This document shows, piece by piece, positions 1-11,500 of a stretch of 64,000 nt of DNA. This DNA is from Gyrodactylus bullatarudis (Eukaryota; Platyhelminthes; Monogenea; Gyrodactylidea; Gyrodactylidae). A program made the position numbers and the translations under genes. The DNA lies in contig SSNU01000209.1 of the NCBI GenBank assembly GCA_012064415.1, positions 331,694-395,693 of the forward strand, written 5' to 3'. Within the stretch, counting starts at the first letter, position 1, and every line of letters starts with the position of its first letter. The notes below the pieces were generated by a model that worked only from the letters and a program-made list of their open reading frames with translations, searched no databases and was not told the origin of the DNA.

Positions 1-119
1 TACCGTTTGATCTTGCGTATGGTGGCGTCGGAAGACCACCAGCAATACCTGAATATGCTGATATTATTGTCAAATTTGAATTGTTGTCAATAGAAAATAT
101 AGAGAAAGAAGATCTTTAA
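1..119 (+). CDS. FKBP-type peptidyl-prolyl isomerase, C-terminal end (partial)
   Basis: This is the last 38 codons of a gene that begins left of the window; reading starts at base 3 and stops with TAA at 117-119. The translation has the end of an FKBP fold: the strand containing LAYG, a loop with Gly-Arg-Pro-Pro, then Ile-Pro, and the last beta strand IIVKFELLSI. Family members catalyse cis-trans isomerisation of prolyl bonds and several are FK506 binding. A short acidic tail (ENIEKEDL) follows the fold and has no KDEL-like retention signal, so a cytosolic or single-domain FKBP is possible but the N terminus is not available to decide. It runs toward the USP gene that ends at 686. Confidence 0.75.
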   Translation, partial: PFDLAYGGVGRPPAIPEYADIIVKFELLSIENIEKEDL

Positions 120-685
120 GATTTACTTTACTTTAATTGTAAATAAATATATTCATAGAAAATTAATTTTCGAATTACATTACTATCACTAGAGCAACAT
201 ATTATATATTTTACTCATTTATTTCATGTTGAGTGAGTATTATCGAAAAAAAACTTAGTAACCGCATTCTGATTGGCTTTACAAAATCAATGTACCTCTT
301 TCATCGGCTCAATTGCACATGGATTAATTAGGTTTTAAAAATAACATTCTGAATTTGAATTTGCTCAAACTTAATTTATGAATTCGCATTTTTTCCAAAA
401 CAGAAGGAAAAGTGAGAATGAAAATCGACTGTTTTTCACAATCATTCTATGAACTCGAAAACAGAACGAGCTCAATTTTTTAATGTTTATTTTTTTTTCT
501 GAACCAGTAGAAGTATTCATTTCTTAGAGGATTTGGAAGACAGGTGAATATCCAGTATGGTTTTTTGTGCTCATCTATAAATAAATGTCTCATTTTTAAT
601 TTAGGAAATTTGATCAGAAATATTTATTATTAAAAGTAAATAAAGTTTCATTGATACAAATTCTCTTGTTAATTCCTTTTTTTTC
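120..685. other. intergenic spacer between convergent FKBP and USP genes
   Basis: AT-rich sequence between two convergent stop codons. It presumably holds both 3' UTRs; AATAAA-like strings occur (for example AATAAATA near 141). No other coding or repeat structure is recognised. Confidence 0.4.
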
Positions 686-2640
686 TTAAACGGATTCGTA
701 CACGTATAATACGTTATCATGATCATTGATTATGGAATGATTATATTTTGTCACATGATAGTCGTCTATTACAAAATATTCAGCTCCTTTTCTTATAGCG
801 CAGAAATCTGAAAGTAACCAAATTTAAATCTATCTCGCAAGACTAAAATTTTATGTTAACTACTCGTTGTATCAATGTATTTTTAATAAATTTTTTATTT
901 CTAAACGGGTAAATGGGGTAAAATTTAGAGCGCACCAATGAAATCTACGATAAAAATAGGCATATTTGTTCGTGTATTTCACACTCCTCGCCCGGAATCA
1001 AATGTTCACTCAGTTGGAACCGACGAAAATCGGTAAAAAAAATGACAAAAATCTATTCCTCTCTTTCCTGGCTCTAAAACTTGAAAACAATACAATTTTT
1101 ACGATATACAATACAGTACTATGATGGTAAAATTTTCGAAAAATATCATTTTCATTCATGATCAATAGAGAACTGTTTTTTTTGATACAATAAGCTGAGT
1201 GTCGTGTTAAAAAAAAACTTACAATGGTATGGGGCTTTGATCTATTAAAAATTAAAACAGAATTTACTTACTCCGGTGCCAAGTAGCTCGTATTTACAAT
1301 GAGTCATGTGAGTAACATTGAATTGAGATGTATTAAATTCCACTGGAAATCTCTTGTTCTCATTTCCCCTTATGAACAAGAGTTTTGGCAGCTGATAAAA
1401 ATTATAGAAACCATTGTTTCCTACACTCCTGAATAGGGATGAAGTTAATGTTGACTTCTAGGAATATTTTTTTTTGTTATATAACAAACAATATATTGGG
1501 AAATTAACTTACAATCGATTGTTCCTGATTACAACCAACATTAGGGTGATCTTCCTTAGAGAGAAGACTTCCGTTCTCTTCGTAAATAGATTTTTGAATC
1601 TAAATTTTCTCTTTATACAGAAAATTAACTTGCATAGAAACTATCAAGAAATTCCTGAGCCAACTGCGTTAAAACCTCAACTTCATTCTTCATTATCCTG
1701 AAAATTTTCTCCATACAGAATATTAGATCGTTTTCTACCTCAAAATGACGCATAATTGCTTGTTTTAGGCTCTTTAATACATTAATCCTCTTCAGAAATT
1801 TGAGTTCATCCATTAGTTCACAGATAATTTTGGAAAATTCACACAAATCATAGTTCTCATCATTTTTTAGGGAATATATAAATCCTTGCTAATTGTAGTT
1901 AATCAGTAGGTTAAAAAACATAACAAAACATATGTTACCGTTAATCTTGATACTCTTGATAGTCTTAAGACTATCAGGTTTCAAGAATATTAAGTTTGAG
2001 ATCGAAATATAAATTTCTGCATATTATCAGAAAAGGTCCAAATGGCTTCAAATGGTAAAAAAGTAGTCCTTCAAATATTCCTCATTTAAAGAATAGACGT
2101 GAATCAACAATTGAAAATACGTGATGAGAAGAAATTCATATTAAGATTACTAACTAGTTATTCCTGAAATTAGTACTGTTGGCTGAATTTCAACACTTGA
2201 TACGTCTTATTCTCTGGAATCCATGAGTTTTGCAGTGCAATATATAAGAAGTCTCAATTTCAGACCCTACACAATTGGATTGTTTGATAAAAAATCTTCA
2301 TAGCCTTAACAAAGCCTTATTTAATTCAAACCTATTTCAGTCAGCCAATCTTATTACCGAGAATCAAGATCAGCAAACTATATTTTATAGCTGAATATCT
2401 TGTTAATCTTGAAACCTGGGAACAAGTTTATCAAACTATTCCGTTAATCTTAAGACAATCAAAAGTAACAAGATTAACGGTAACATTTACATTGAAAAAC
2501 CATGAAATTAATGTTAAACTCACAAAAAATTGAGAATGAAACAAAATTTGAATACAAGCATTCAGGTAACAACAAGAATCATGGTTTTCTAATCCGAAAA
2601 TATTCGGTGGAAACTCGTAGCTTAATTTTTTTATAATCAA
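686..2640 (-). CDS. divergent ubiquitin carboxyl-terminal hydrolase (USP family, C19)
   Basis: The exons were pieced together by reading frame. Exon A (about 2640-2524) carries the Cys box FGLENHDSCCYLNACIQILF. Exon B (1888-1630) ends in AQEFLDSFYA, equivalent to the QQDAQEF box. Exon C (about 1599-1513) is less certain. Exon D (1428-1272) has LPKLLF and a YELL motif. A 19-bp micro-exon (1241-1223) encodes IKAPYH and supplies the catalytic His of a GHY-like box. Exon E (807-686) reads on through FVIDDYHV to a C-terminal VLYVYESV stop. These are the three hallmarks of USP deubiquitinases, which remove ubiquitin from proteins. The catalytic Cys and the Asn five residues before it are kept, while the usual Gly-Asn-Thr before the Cys is Asp-Ser-Cys. 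The intron between A and B holds a 555-bp repeat A. The B/C junction is one base out of frame in my model, and the 5' start is not identified. Confidence 0.72.
1932..2486. repeat. repeat family A, full copy in a USP intron
   Basis: A 555-bp element bounded by ATGTTACCGTTAATCTTG and CAAGATTAACGGTAACAT. Just inside are further inverted words (GATAGTCTTAAGACTATC). It has no open frame. Other copies lie at about 21544-21850, 41848-42840 and 52122-52192. The structure fits a non-autonomous DNA transposon (MITE); the superfamily is not identified. Confidence 0.8.
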
Positions 2641-4575
2641 ACAGGATTACTCATCTAGGAATATTTAAGACTATCGAATGAATTACCGTTATGTTGAGAG
2701 CTCATTGAATTCTGAACCGAGAAATATTATTAATAAGTTATTCATAATAACATAGAAAAGGTTTAAATATTACGTTATTAATATTTTAATGCAAGAAAAT
2801 CGATGTTAAATTTTTTTTAAATTAGGAGAAATCATTTCAAAAAAAAATTTATAAGCGAATGAATGAAAGTCCTTCTCAGTCCCATTAAAAACTATTTCTA
2901 TTCTAACTGGCAAAAACAAGCCTAAAGTTTGAGAGTAAGGGTTTTCATTATTTTCCTAAAGATGTAATGAAATAAATGACCCTACTTCAATCAGTTATTA
3001 GAATCTCACTGATAAGTTCAATCTACTCCATCTTACAAAATGTGCCTCTTGCTCTCAGAAATCATCTGAAATATTTTTTTAAATTCTTCAATCCAAAAAC
3101 ATATCTCAAATTCGAGTGTATTCATAAATTTGTACAGTTAGGAAACACGTTTTCATGTACGAGGAATTTTTATTATCTAAAGTTCTAGATCAGAGGACCA
3201 ATCTTGGTAAGAAAAGAATCGATTCCAGAGATATGAACACACCCAAAGCCTTGTGATCGGTAAGAATCTCTAGAAGTTCTGGAAATTTTATTATAGAATC
3301 TAAAATTTACTCTAAAGTAGTTTGTTGTTTCAACATTCGGTAGATTCAAAAAATAAATTTGAAACTGTAGTTCGATAACTTTAAATCAATTTTTTTCTCT
3401 TAACATCCGCTTGAATTCTCCATGTTTTTGTTCAATAATTACATTGACATGTAATGTGTAATTACATCCTAAATTAATAGTCTTTTTCGCCAAATCAAGT
3501 TGAGAAAAATGCCTAAAACAGTAAAAGCAAATTTCAGAGAAAACATTAGGATATGATTCCGTTCTAGATATTCATTTCAACTGAATCAAATTGAAAGAGT
3601 CTTCACAATGGCAGAAAGCTTCTAACCGATTTTCTAATCGAAAATCTCATCATTTTCATTAGGATATTAATATATTACAAGAGTTCTAAAAGTTGAACGC
3701 TTATTCTTTTGAAAAATTATTAGCATTAAAAATGTTGGGACCTCATCTAAAATACATTTTATTATTCTTGAGTCCGTATAAAGATATCACCCTATAATAG
3801 AATGAGATAATATGAAAAAAAACGAATGAAGCGAGAAAAATCATGAAAATTACATGTAAATATTCCTTAACCCTTTCGGTGCCGAGACTATTTCACAATT
3901 TTTATAAAAATCAATATTTAGCTATGAAGATACCAAGTTATTTGGCCAAAATTATTACTAATGCAAGTTCACATTGTGGGCTTCAATTTAAACTTTAATT
4001 GATCCAGAAACCTATCAAACTGGTAGATTTATGAAGGTTCAAAAAAATTGGAAAATGGACATATATGTCCATCGGCACCGAAAGGGTTAAATTAAATCCT
4101 CAATAAATGTTTATTCCTTTAGTCTTAAAGCATACACGAGAAATTTCAAGATATAAAAATACGATTTTGTAGTTAGACAATTTTTCATTCAAAAATTTCA
4201 ATTTTATCATGGTAAAAATTGATTTTATTATTGAAAATAGAAGTTAACGATCAGAATTCATTTGAGATTGTGCTTGATGTTTTTGATAAAATTTTAAAAA
4301 TATTTCTTTCACCCAAACTTAAGAACCATGAGGAATATGAAAGACATGAGTATTTTTATGATTTTTCTTTATTTTAACTCGATTGATAAGTCAATCAATT
4401 TTTTTAGTGTTTAGGAACATTTAAAAAATACACTTGTAAAGGTGCTGTATCAAACTCTAGAGTTGTGTAGGCTCCTTTTTTCAGAATTGTCAATTGTGAA
4501 CTTTCTGCAGAAATAGGAAGAAGATAAAAAATGTGTTTATCTTTTGGCAGAAAAAAGAAGACTCAATAAAAGAAA
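2641..4575. other. intergenic region between SLC7 and USP
   Basis: About 1.9 kb containing the 5' flank of the USP gene and the 3' flank of SLC7. It holds one TTAA-type MITE (3867-4090). Around 3200-3290 on the minus strand there is a short stretch reading ILTDHKALGVF that resembles the RNase H segment of Ty3/gypsy elements, but it is too short to call. No host exon is supported. Confidence 0.35.
3867..4090 (+). mobile_element. piggyBac-type MITE, copy 1
   Basis: TTAA target duplication at both ends (3867-3870 and 4087-4090). The terminal inverted repeat is CCCTTTCGGTGCCGA. The internal sequence is about 216 bp and has no reading frame. TTAA duplications and C-rich CCCTTT ends are the signature of piggyBac elements. 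Very similar copies are at 36956-37171 and, in reverse, at 42017-42205. Confidence 0.85.
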
Positions 4576-7500
4576 TTACATAAAATCATCTGAGTTGAGA
4601 ATGTCACTGGGAATTTGCTTCATTTCCACATTTGGCTCCGTTTGGCTATCATCCATTCGAACATAGGATGGAACAGGCTCCTGATCGGTCACATCGTCAA
4701 CATGACTGTGCCACATTCCGTAGGAAAAATAGATGACGAGGCCTAAAAGACAACCAATGTTAAATTTGAATGAAGATTTCAACATTTATGATGAAAAATT
4801 GATTCAAAACTTTAATAATTACTCACAAGTAGATTTTTAAAAATTTTTATTCATAAATTTATAGAGCTAAGAAAATTTTTCAGACATCAGATACTTTATA
4901 TATTGAAAGTCACCAAATTTTAATAGTACCGCTTCTTTTAGCACGAGTTGAAATATTTTCTCTTTATGTATTAACATAAATTTACAAAAATATCGAATTT
5001 TCCATTAAGAACATAAGTATCATAATTCGTAAAATACTCTTTAAGGAACACCTTAATCATTAAGAATTTACTTGAATTAACCCTTTAAGAGCCAGAGAAT
5101 TTTTTTCCAAGGTACATAGCTAAGATTGGAAATTTTAAATGGTTTAAGAATACGCTGATAATGAATATAAAATTTTTTTAAAAAACCAACCTATAGTTCA
5201 GGAGTTATTGGCCAAAAATATGCTCATTTTTAGACCCTAAAATGGCTAACTTTTTTATTTCAAAAAATGAAATAAAGGTAATAAGTTATTTCTAATAACA
5301 TATTTGAAATCTAAGGGTATGGTTTCTCGATAAAAGTTTCTTTCTTTTTTCTCTTCGACCTCTGTAAGTGGTTTTCAAAAAAACGTTCTTAATATTTTCT
5401 AGGAAAATTTTATACTTTTTCAAAAACGAGTCATTTTTAAATAGTCATAACTTCTCAATAAACTATTGTAGCTATATAAGTCATAGCTCATTCGAAAGAG
5501 TATTAGTTCTACTTTCAGGTCAATAAACTATTTTTAACTGATTCCTAATATCATTGGTTAGTTGTGCAAACGTTGAGAGCATAATAAGTGAAAAAGGATG
5601 CCGAAAGTGTGAGGAATAAGCGCTTTATTTCAGGCATACTCATCAGCCTCTTACATGCCAGATATATAGTACAAAAGAAAAAATTTTTAGTTTCTTTAAA
5701 ACAGAATCATGGATGAGAAAAAGACAATGTCCCCCACAGGGTAAAAAGTAGGATAGCGATCGAAAATTGCTATGTGAAATTCTGAAATTTTTCGATCAAT
5801 ATCACACTCAATGTGGGTTCATAATCTTTTTTACCGAGATTTCCTAAGGATACTAATACTCTATACTAAAGTATATTGAGGGGAAAAAGATCTGAAAGAG
5901 AATTATAATCTAAGATTTCATGAACAAACAAACTAACCTATGAGCAGCCAGACAATAAATCGGACCCATGTGTCAGTTGGAAGGCTCACAATGAGTATAG
6001 AATTTGTAAATATTGTGACTGCTGGACATACTGGCATATATCTTGTCTGTTTGAAATGAAATATTATTAAAAAAGTAAATAATCTAAACATGAGCAATAG
6101 AATAATTTCAATAGTTAGATGAAGAAATGGACCGATTTTTCGAGAATTCCTATAAACTCAGAGAATTGACAAGTAAAATAGAAAATTTTTTTTATTCCAT
6201 AATCTGGAATCTTCAATAAAAATTTCGAAGCCTTTTCCAGAATTTTCAAGTACCTTCTTCGGTGGATGGGATGCTTGTAACCTGAACTCTCTTCAATTTT
6301 ATCAAAAAACCTTAGTATTTCTATTGGTCCAGATATTAAAACCATTCAAAATTAAATAAAACCAATCAGATGACCTGTAGAAAAATCAAACAGGAAAAAA
6401 CCTGAAATTAACCTGCTAGATCATCTATTCCAGTGCCGAAACTTCTGTAATAGGCTTTGGAAAAAGGTTGGTTATATTACAGTTAAATCTAATTTTTATT
6501 GAAGTAAAAATGCTCCCCTTATAACCAGCATTTTCGAAGAATCAAACTATTTTTTAAAACAAATTTCATATGAAAGAAATAATTTTTTTCGCAAAAACTT
6601 ACTTCATAAGCATCTTCGTGTACTTTTGGCTTATAAAAGCACAGTAGTGAGAAACTGAGCAGGGTGAAAAAGATGAAAACTCCCAAAAATATCAATAGCC
6701 AAGGTAATTTGAGCATAATATAGCCCTTCAAGGCTAGACTTAAGCCAAGACAGGAGACAATGTAGGTTATCAAGAGAAGTCTAAATGTACTTTGAGAAGC
6801 AAAACTCTTCCATTTCTTCTCCAAGTCGTAACCATAACGGCGAAGCTCAATTCTTTTCTGGCCAAAGCTGCTCTTCTCATTGATTATTTTATCAGTCTCA
6901 GGACTGCCATCCTGATTCTTAGCAACGGAAAGCTTTGATTCATCATAGTCATATCGTAATATGAACAAATCGACACCAATGACATGATAACAGAATATTG
7001 TCCCGATACTCGTAAAGTCAGCTAGCGTTTTGATATTCATTATGAGAGCCATTACCATAGCAATCGATCCGCCAACAAAGAGACTCCAAATAGGCACTTT
7101 GATGGTTGGCTGGACGTAGCCGAGAAACTTGAAAAGAAGACCATCCGTTGCCATGGCGTAGATCATTCTTGGGACAACGAACATTGTTACAATTTTAGCA
7201 GCACCAACTGCCACTACTGTGCTGACGGCGCTGAACCACATGAGTCCAGTTTGTCCAACATGAAGAAAACCATGGGGAAAAGGCGATTGAAGATCAATTT
7301 CATTTCTCGGCATGAGATAAGCCATTGACAATGCTGCTAAAAAGTATAATATTGTGCATATGATGAAAGCTGTGAATAATGCCTTGGGTATATCTCTTTT
7401 AGGATTTTTAGTTTCCTCAGCGGCATTTGCTAACGCCTCGTAACCACTAAAAGCGAATATTGTCAGACTGGCAGCACTCATAAATCCCTCTAGACCGTAA

Positions 7501-8183
7501 GGGAAAAAACCCCCATTATCTGTTAAATTCTTCGGCTTGCCAAGGACAAAAGCAGCAATTATAATAATCGATAGGAAAAATACTTGAAATGATGAGCAGA
7601 CCAGATTGAATGTCATTGACATGTTGGTCCCAGTTAACGTGAACAATATCAAGACCAATATGAATATGAAAGCGGTGATATCTGGGGTCTTGTCAAACGC
7701 ATCGCCCTCCATATGGACGAGATGAGTTGTTGACCAATTAGCAAGAGCATTACCACTCATAAGATTTACAGTACCGGAAAAAGATTTGGATACTGCCGCA
7801 ATAGCTACGATAACATCAGCAATCATAGTCCAGCCAATAATAAAAGCAGGTAATTCTCCCAAAATAAGATATGTATAAACATAAGCACTTCCAGCTCGAG
7901 GAATGAGTGTAGAAAATTCACAGTAACAAGCACCGGTAAAGATACTTCCAAAAGCAGCTAATAAGTATGCAATTGAAGAGCCCGCTCCAGCATAATTCTT
8001 GATAATAGTTCCAGTTAAAACATAAACTCCAGCGCCCATCATACTGGCAATAACATACATGGTTAATTGCGGATAAGTTAGACATCTGTCAAGCTCAGTT
8101 TTCAACGATGAATCTTTTTTCAAAGATCTTCGACGAAATATTGTCCGGAGAAAGGCACTTGGACTCAAGCATTGATATTTCAT
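4576..8183 (-). CDS. cationic amino acid transporter (CAT-type SLC7)
   Basis: Three exons: 8183-6603, 6046-5938 and 4742-4576, joined in frame to 618 aa, the usual length for CATs. The protein is a multi-pass plasma-membrane carrier of the APC superfamily, expected to move arginine and lysine. Motifs include ELDRCLT before TM1, GAGVYVLTG in TM1, YCEF with the conserved acidic residue, IPRAGSAYVYTY, FSGYEALANAAEE, NPKRDIP and VPRMIYAMATDG. The last two exons encode the paired C-terminal helices (TWVRFIVWLLIG, then LVIYFSYGMWHS), which match CAT proteins closely. ATG at 8183 is the first Met upstream of the conserved region. The first intron is 556 bp and the second 1,195 bp. The second starts GTTAGT and contains a lone TTAACCCTTTAAGAGCC end near 5080. 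It lies 382 bp downstream of NUP133 on the same strand. Confidence 0.93.
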
Positions 8184-8565
8184 AGGCGTGATTAAGCGTT
8201 TTAACTTTTGGTTGAATAGTATTTAATATATATATATATGTATTAAGAATAATATAGAGTGAAAGTTAACTATTCTCTCAAAATATTCCATTCTATAAAT
8301 GAATTTCTATTGGCTAAAGAAATTAAGTTGGACAATCAACCAATGAGAAGTAAGCATGAGTTAAATAGAAAAATTGATCAAGTAATTTCGGTGTTTTTAT
8401 GCATTTTTACAATAATTTAATCCATATTCTTCTTGGAAACAAAAGAATTATAATCTTCTTCAATGAATATCAGAAAAAATTATTTTACTTCTATAATAAG
8501 AGGGAATTAACAAGGTGTGATATAAAAATATATTTATTACAAATTGCACAAGAATTATTGACTCT

Positions 8566-11500
8566 TTATTTGACAAAGACTTCCAGGGAGACCATCAACT
8601 GCTTAGAGATGGCCTGATTTGATATTTTTTCATGACACCGATCGATGATGCTAGAAATCCTGGTATGATTGTAATAGTCTTGAATAAAAGAGAAAAAAGA
8701 CATATTTAATTTTAGCAAGGTTACCATGACAGCAATTACTCACTAGGATACTCCTCTTTCATTGATTTTAGGAGGCTGTAGACAATTGAATCTTGTATTG
8801 ATTTCGTATTGTAGGTATTCAGCCCTTCACGCTTTCTGGAGAAGAATAAAATGTAAAAATGATAATTAGAATATTGTTAGAATTTAGTTGTGGTAGTTGA
8901 TGAGAACTATATTTAGAATAGAACACACAGAGAGAAGAGGTGTATGGAAAAAGGTATTTGTAAAAGAAAGACACACACGCACAGGTGAAATAGATATTTT
9001 TCAACATGTTTTTAGTATTTTAAATATCTATAGTGTTGTTGATTATTCTACAATTACTAACTATTTATTAGAGAGTATTTTTTGGAATATATTAAATGAT
9101 GAAAAAGTAAGAAATATGATTTCGGACCAATGAAATTATGTTTTTGGAGAAATATTTAATTTGTGATGCTCTCGGTTTCCTACAGCTTAATCCTTTCAGG
9201 ACCAGGAGTGAGGGATTTAAACCAAAATTTTCATACGGTATGCAATCAATGCGAAAGAGTTAACCTAAGAATGATTAGGAAATAATTGAAAAAGAGCTTC
9301 CCAAAAAATTTGTAGTTTTATTATCACAACAGCAAAGAATTCATCAAATTAAGAGTGATTAAATTCATTTTCTACCTCTAAAAGTTTAAAATAATTTAAA
9401 GTACAAATAGAAAAAGATTAACAAAACAAAAATAACTGAATAGATACTCACGAATCTATTTTTGCTGCAGTTGAAACAATGTCAGCCAAAAGGTTCTCAC
9501 AGTCTTTTATATCATCTTTGTCAGATATACACGAAAACATTATCTGCTTTAGCTGAAAGATTACCTTGTCTAAAACCTCTTCGATGCTTTCTGAATCATC
9601 TATAATGGTTTCACAATTTTCAATTAATTTGGCCAAGAGGTCTTCAAGAGACAATTCTTTACTCATTAAACCACAAGCTTCTGACTACATAGGTGTACAA
9701 AAGATTAGAAAAAGATGACTTTGAAAATCTTAGCCAGTTGAACTTACTTGCAACATGGATCGACGAAGGAAGTTGTCAATGAGAGTAAGCTTATTATCAT
9801 CTTTTCTGTAGCGTTTAGAAGAATTTTCAGAATTGAGATTTTCATCTCCAATAGATTCTACATCCATAATTCTCAGGTTTGAGTTTTCACAAGAAATATC
9901 TGATATGATCTGGGACAGTTTGGCAAGAGAGCAGATTGTCTTTTTCCTGCCAATGTACTGAGGTTTTTGGTAGACTTTCTTTATTCCCAAATCAATCAAA
10001 ACGTCACTGGCAAGATTGAATTTTTCATGGGTCATCATATGGATCCATTTCAAGTCACAAATTTTATCTCTTTGTAGACGTTTCGAGGCAAAGAAACGTT
10101 CCAAGACATCAGAGCATCTCTTCATAAAGTCCGCTTGTGTTTTGGAAGTTGTGTTGAGTTCCCTTTTGGAGCCAGGAGAAAATTTGAGAGAGGTTTCGTT
10201 GAAATTTCTCGTTGAATTTTCATCTTGGTTGGATTCTCTACGTTCAATCCAGTTCATAAGAGAGAATAATTTCAAATAATCTTTGTTCATACAGAGCCAC
10301 TGAGAGGAAAATAATTTTATCAATTTGGAATGACAAGATTTCCCATGATGATGCTGTTGACTTACATTCAAACTAAAGTCTATAAAGTCAACCTTTGAGT
10401 TTGAGTCGGGAATCTGGTCAATGGCTGATAAAAGAAACTTGTTCAATTTCTCATCAGACGGCCGAGAATTATAAGTTATTTTTGATAAAATTGATGTAGG
10501 ATCTTCTTCCGATTGACGATTTGCTTCTAATTTTGTTAAAGTTTCAACCATGCGAAGAATTTGTTCAAAGTCAAGATATTTGATGGAAACTGATATACAA
10601 ATTTCAGGCAATTTTAGAATATCTCCTATCAAAAAAAAGATTATGTGAATTTTTGAAAAGTCAAATGATCCATTTCTTAGAAAAACTGCTCAAGTCTAGT
10701 AAGTGATCAAAAATCGAATTTTTGGTTATTCTTCATCAAGATAAATTTCTGGGTAATTTCTATGACCGAAGGTGGAGTCTGATTATTAATAAGAATTAAT
10801 TTCCAATTTTATTAACATGAAATAACTTTTCATGAAGTTAATTTTTCCTTTTTATTGGTCGATTGAGATTAAATTCAAAAGATTTCACACCATAACCTAC
10901 CAAGACAAAAATTTCTGAAGGATTAAAAAATTTTTCAAATTAATCAACTTCAGCTGTCATCCCCAGAAACAGTTACAGTTGATGAAAATGCACACTCAGA
11001 GAAGTCAACAATAGTTGATAATCAAATTACTTTTCAACCAGTAATTATCAGTTTGAAGCCAATCAATGAAAAGTCTGCAATTAGAAAAAAGGAAACGAAA
11101 AGGAAAAGATGCAGTGGGCAGTTACAAATAGACTCTTTCCTTACCAAACGATAATTATAATTTCAGTCCCTACCTCTCCTCGTCAACATCAACTCAAAAG
11201 GTGAACCTGATCAACCAATCAGAGGATTCCACAAATGTATCAATTTTCTGTATAAATATCTAGCCGGTGTAAGAGTCTGACGAGATCCGGTGAAATAAAA
11301 GCTTTATAACTCCATATTCACTAGTCTTCTAATCCTCTTAATGAATTCCTCATTAAATAGTTTAATAAATGTATTCGAAGAAGCCCGGCAATACTTCCCT
11401 CTGAAAATTTTTTTTATTACAGTTTCATTCATTGAAAATCTTTCCTAGGACTCATTAAACCTTCTTGAGTAATTGAATTATAAGGGATAAGTATTTGTGC

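Noticed and set aside
3190..3295. Minus-strand ILTDHKALGVF segment as a gypsy RNase H domain
   Set aside because: Only about 30 codons and no neighbouring pol motifs; could be chance.
5079..5130. TTAACCCTTTAAGAGCCAGAG as another piggyBac-type MITE
   Set aside because: Only one end is visible; no matching inverted partner was found nearby.
8897..9133. 78-codon plus-strand frame inside NUP133 intron 9
   Set aside because: No similarity, low-complexity end and opposite to a well-supported host gene.
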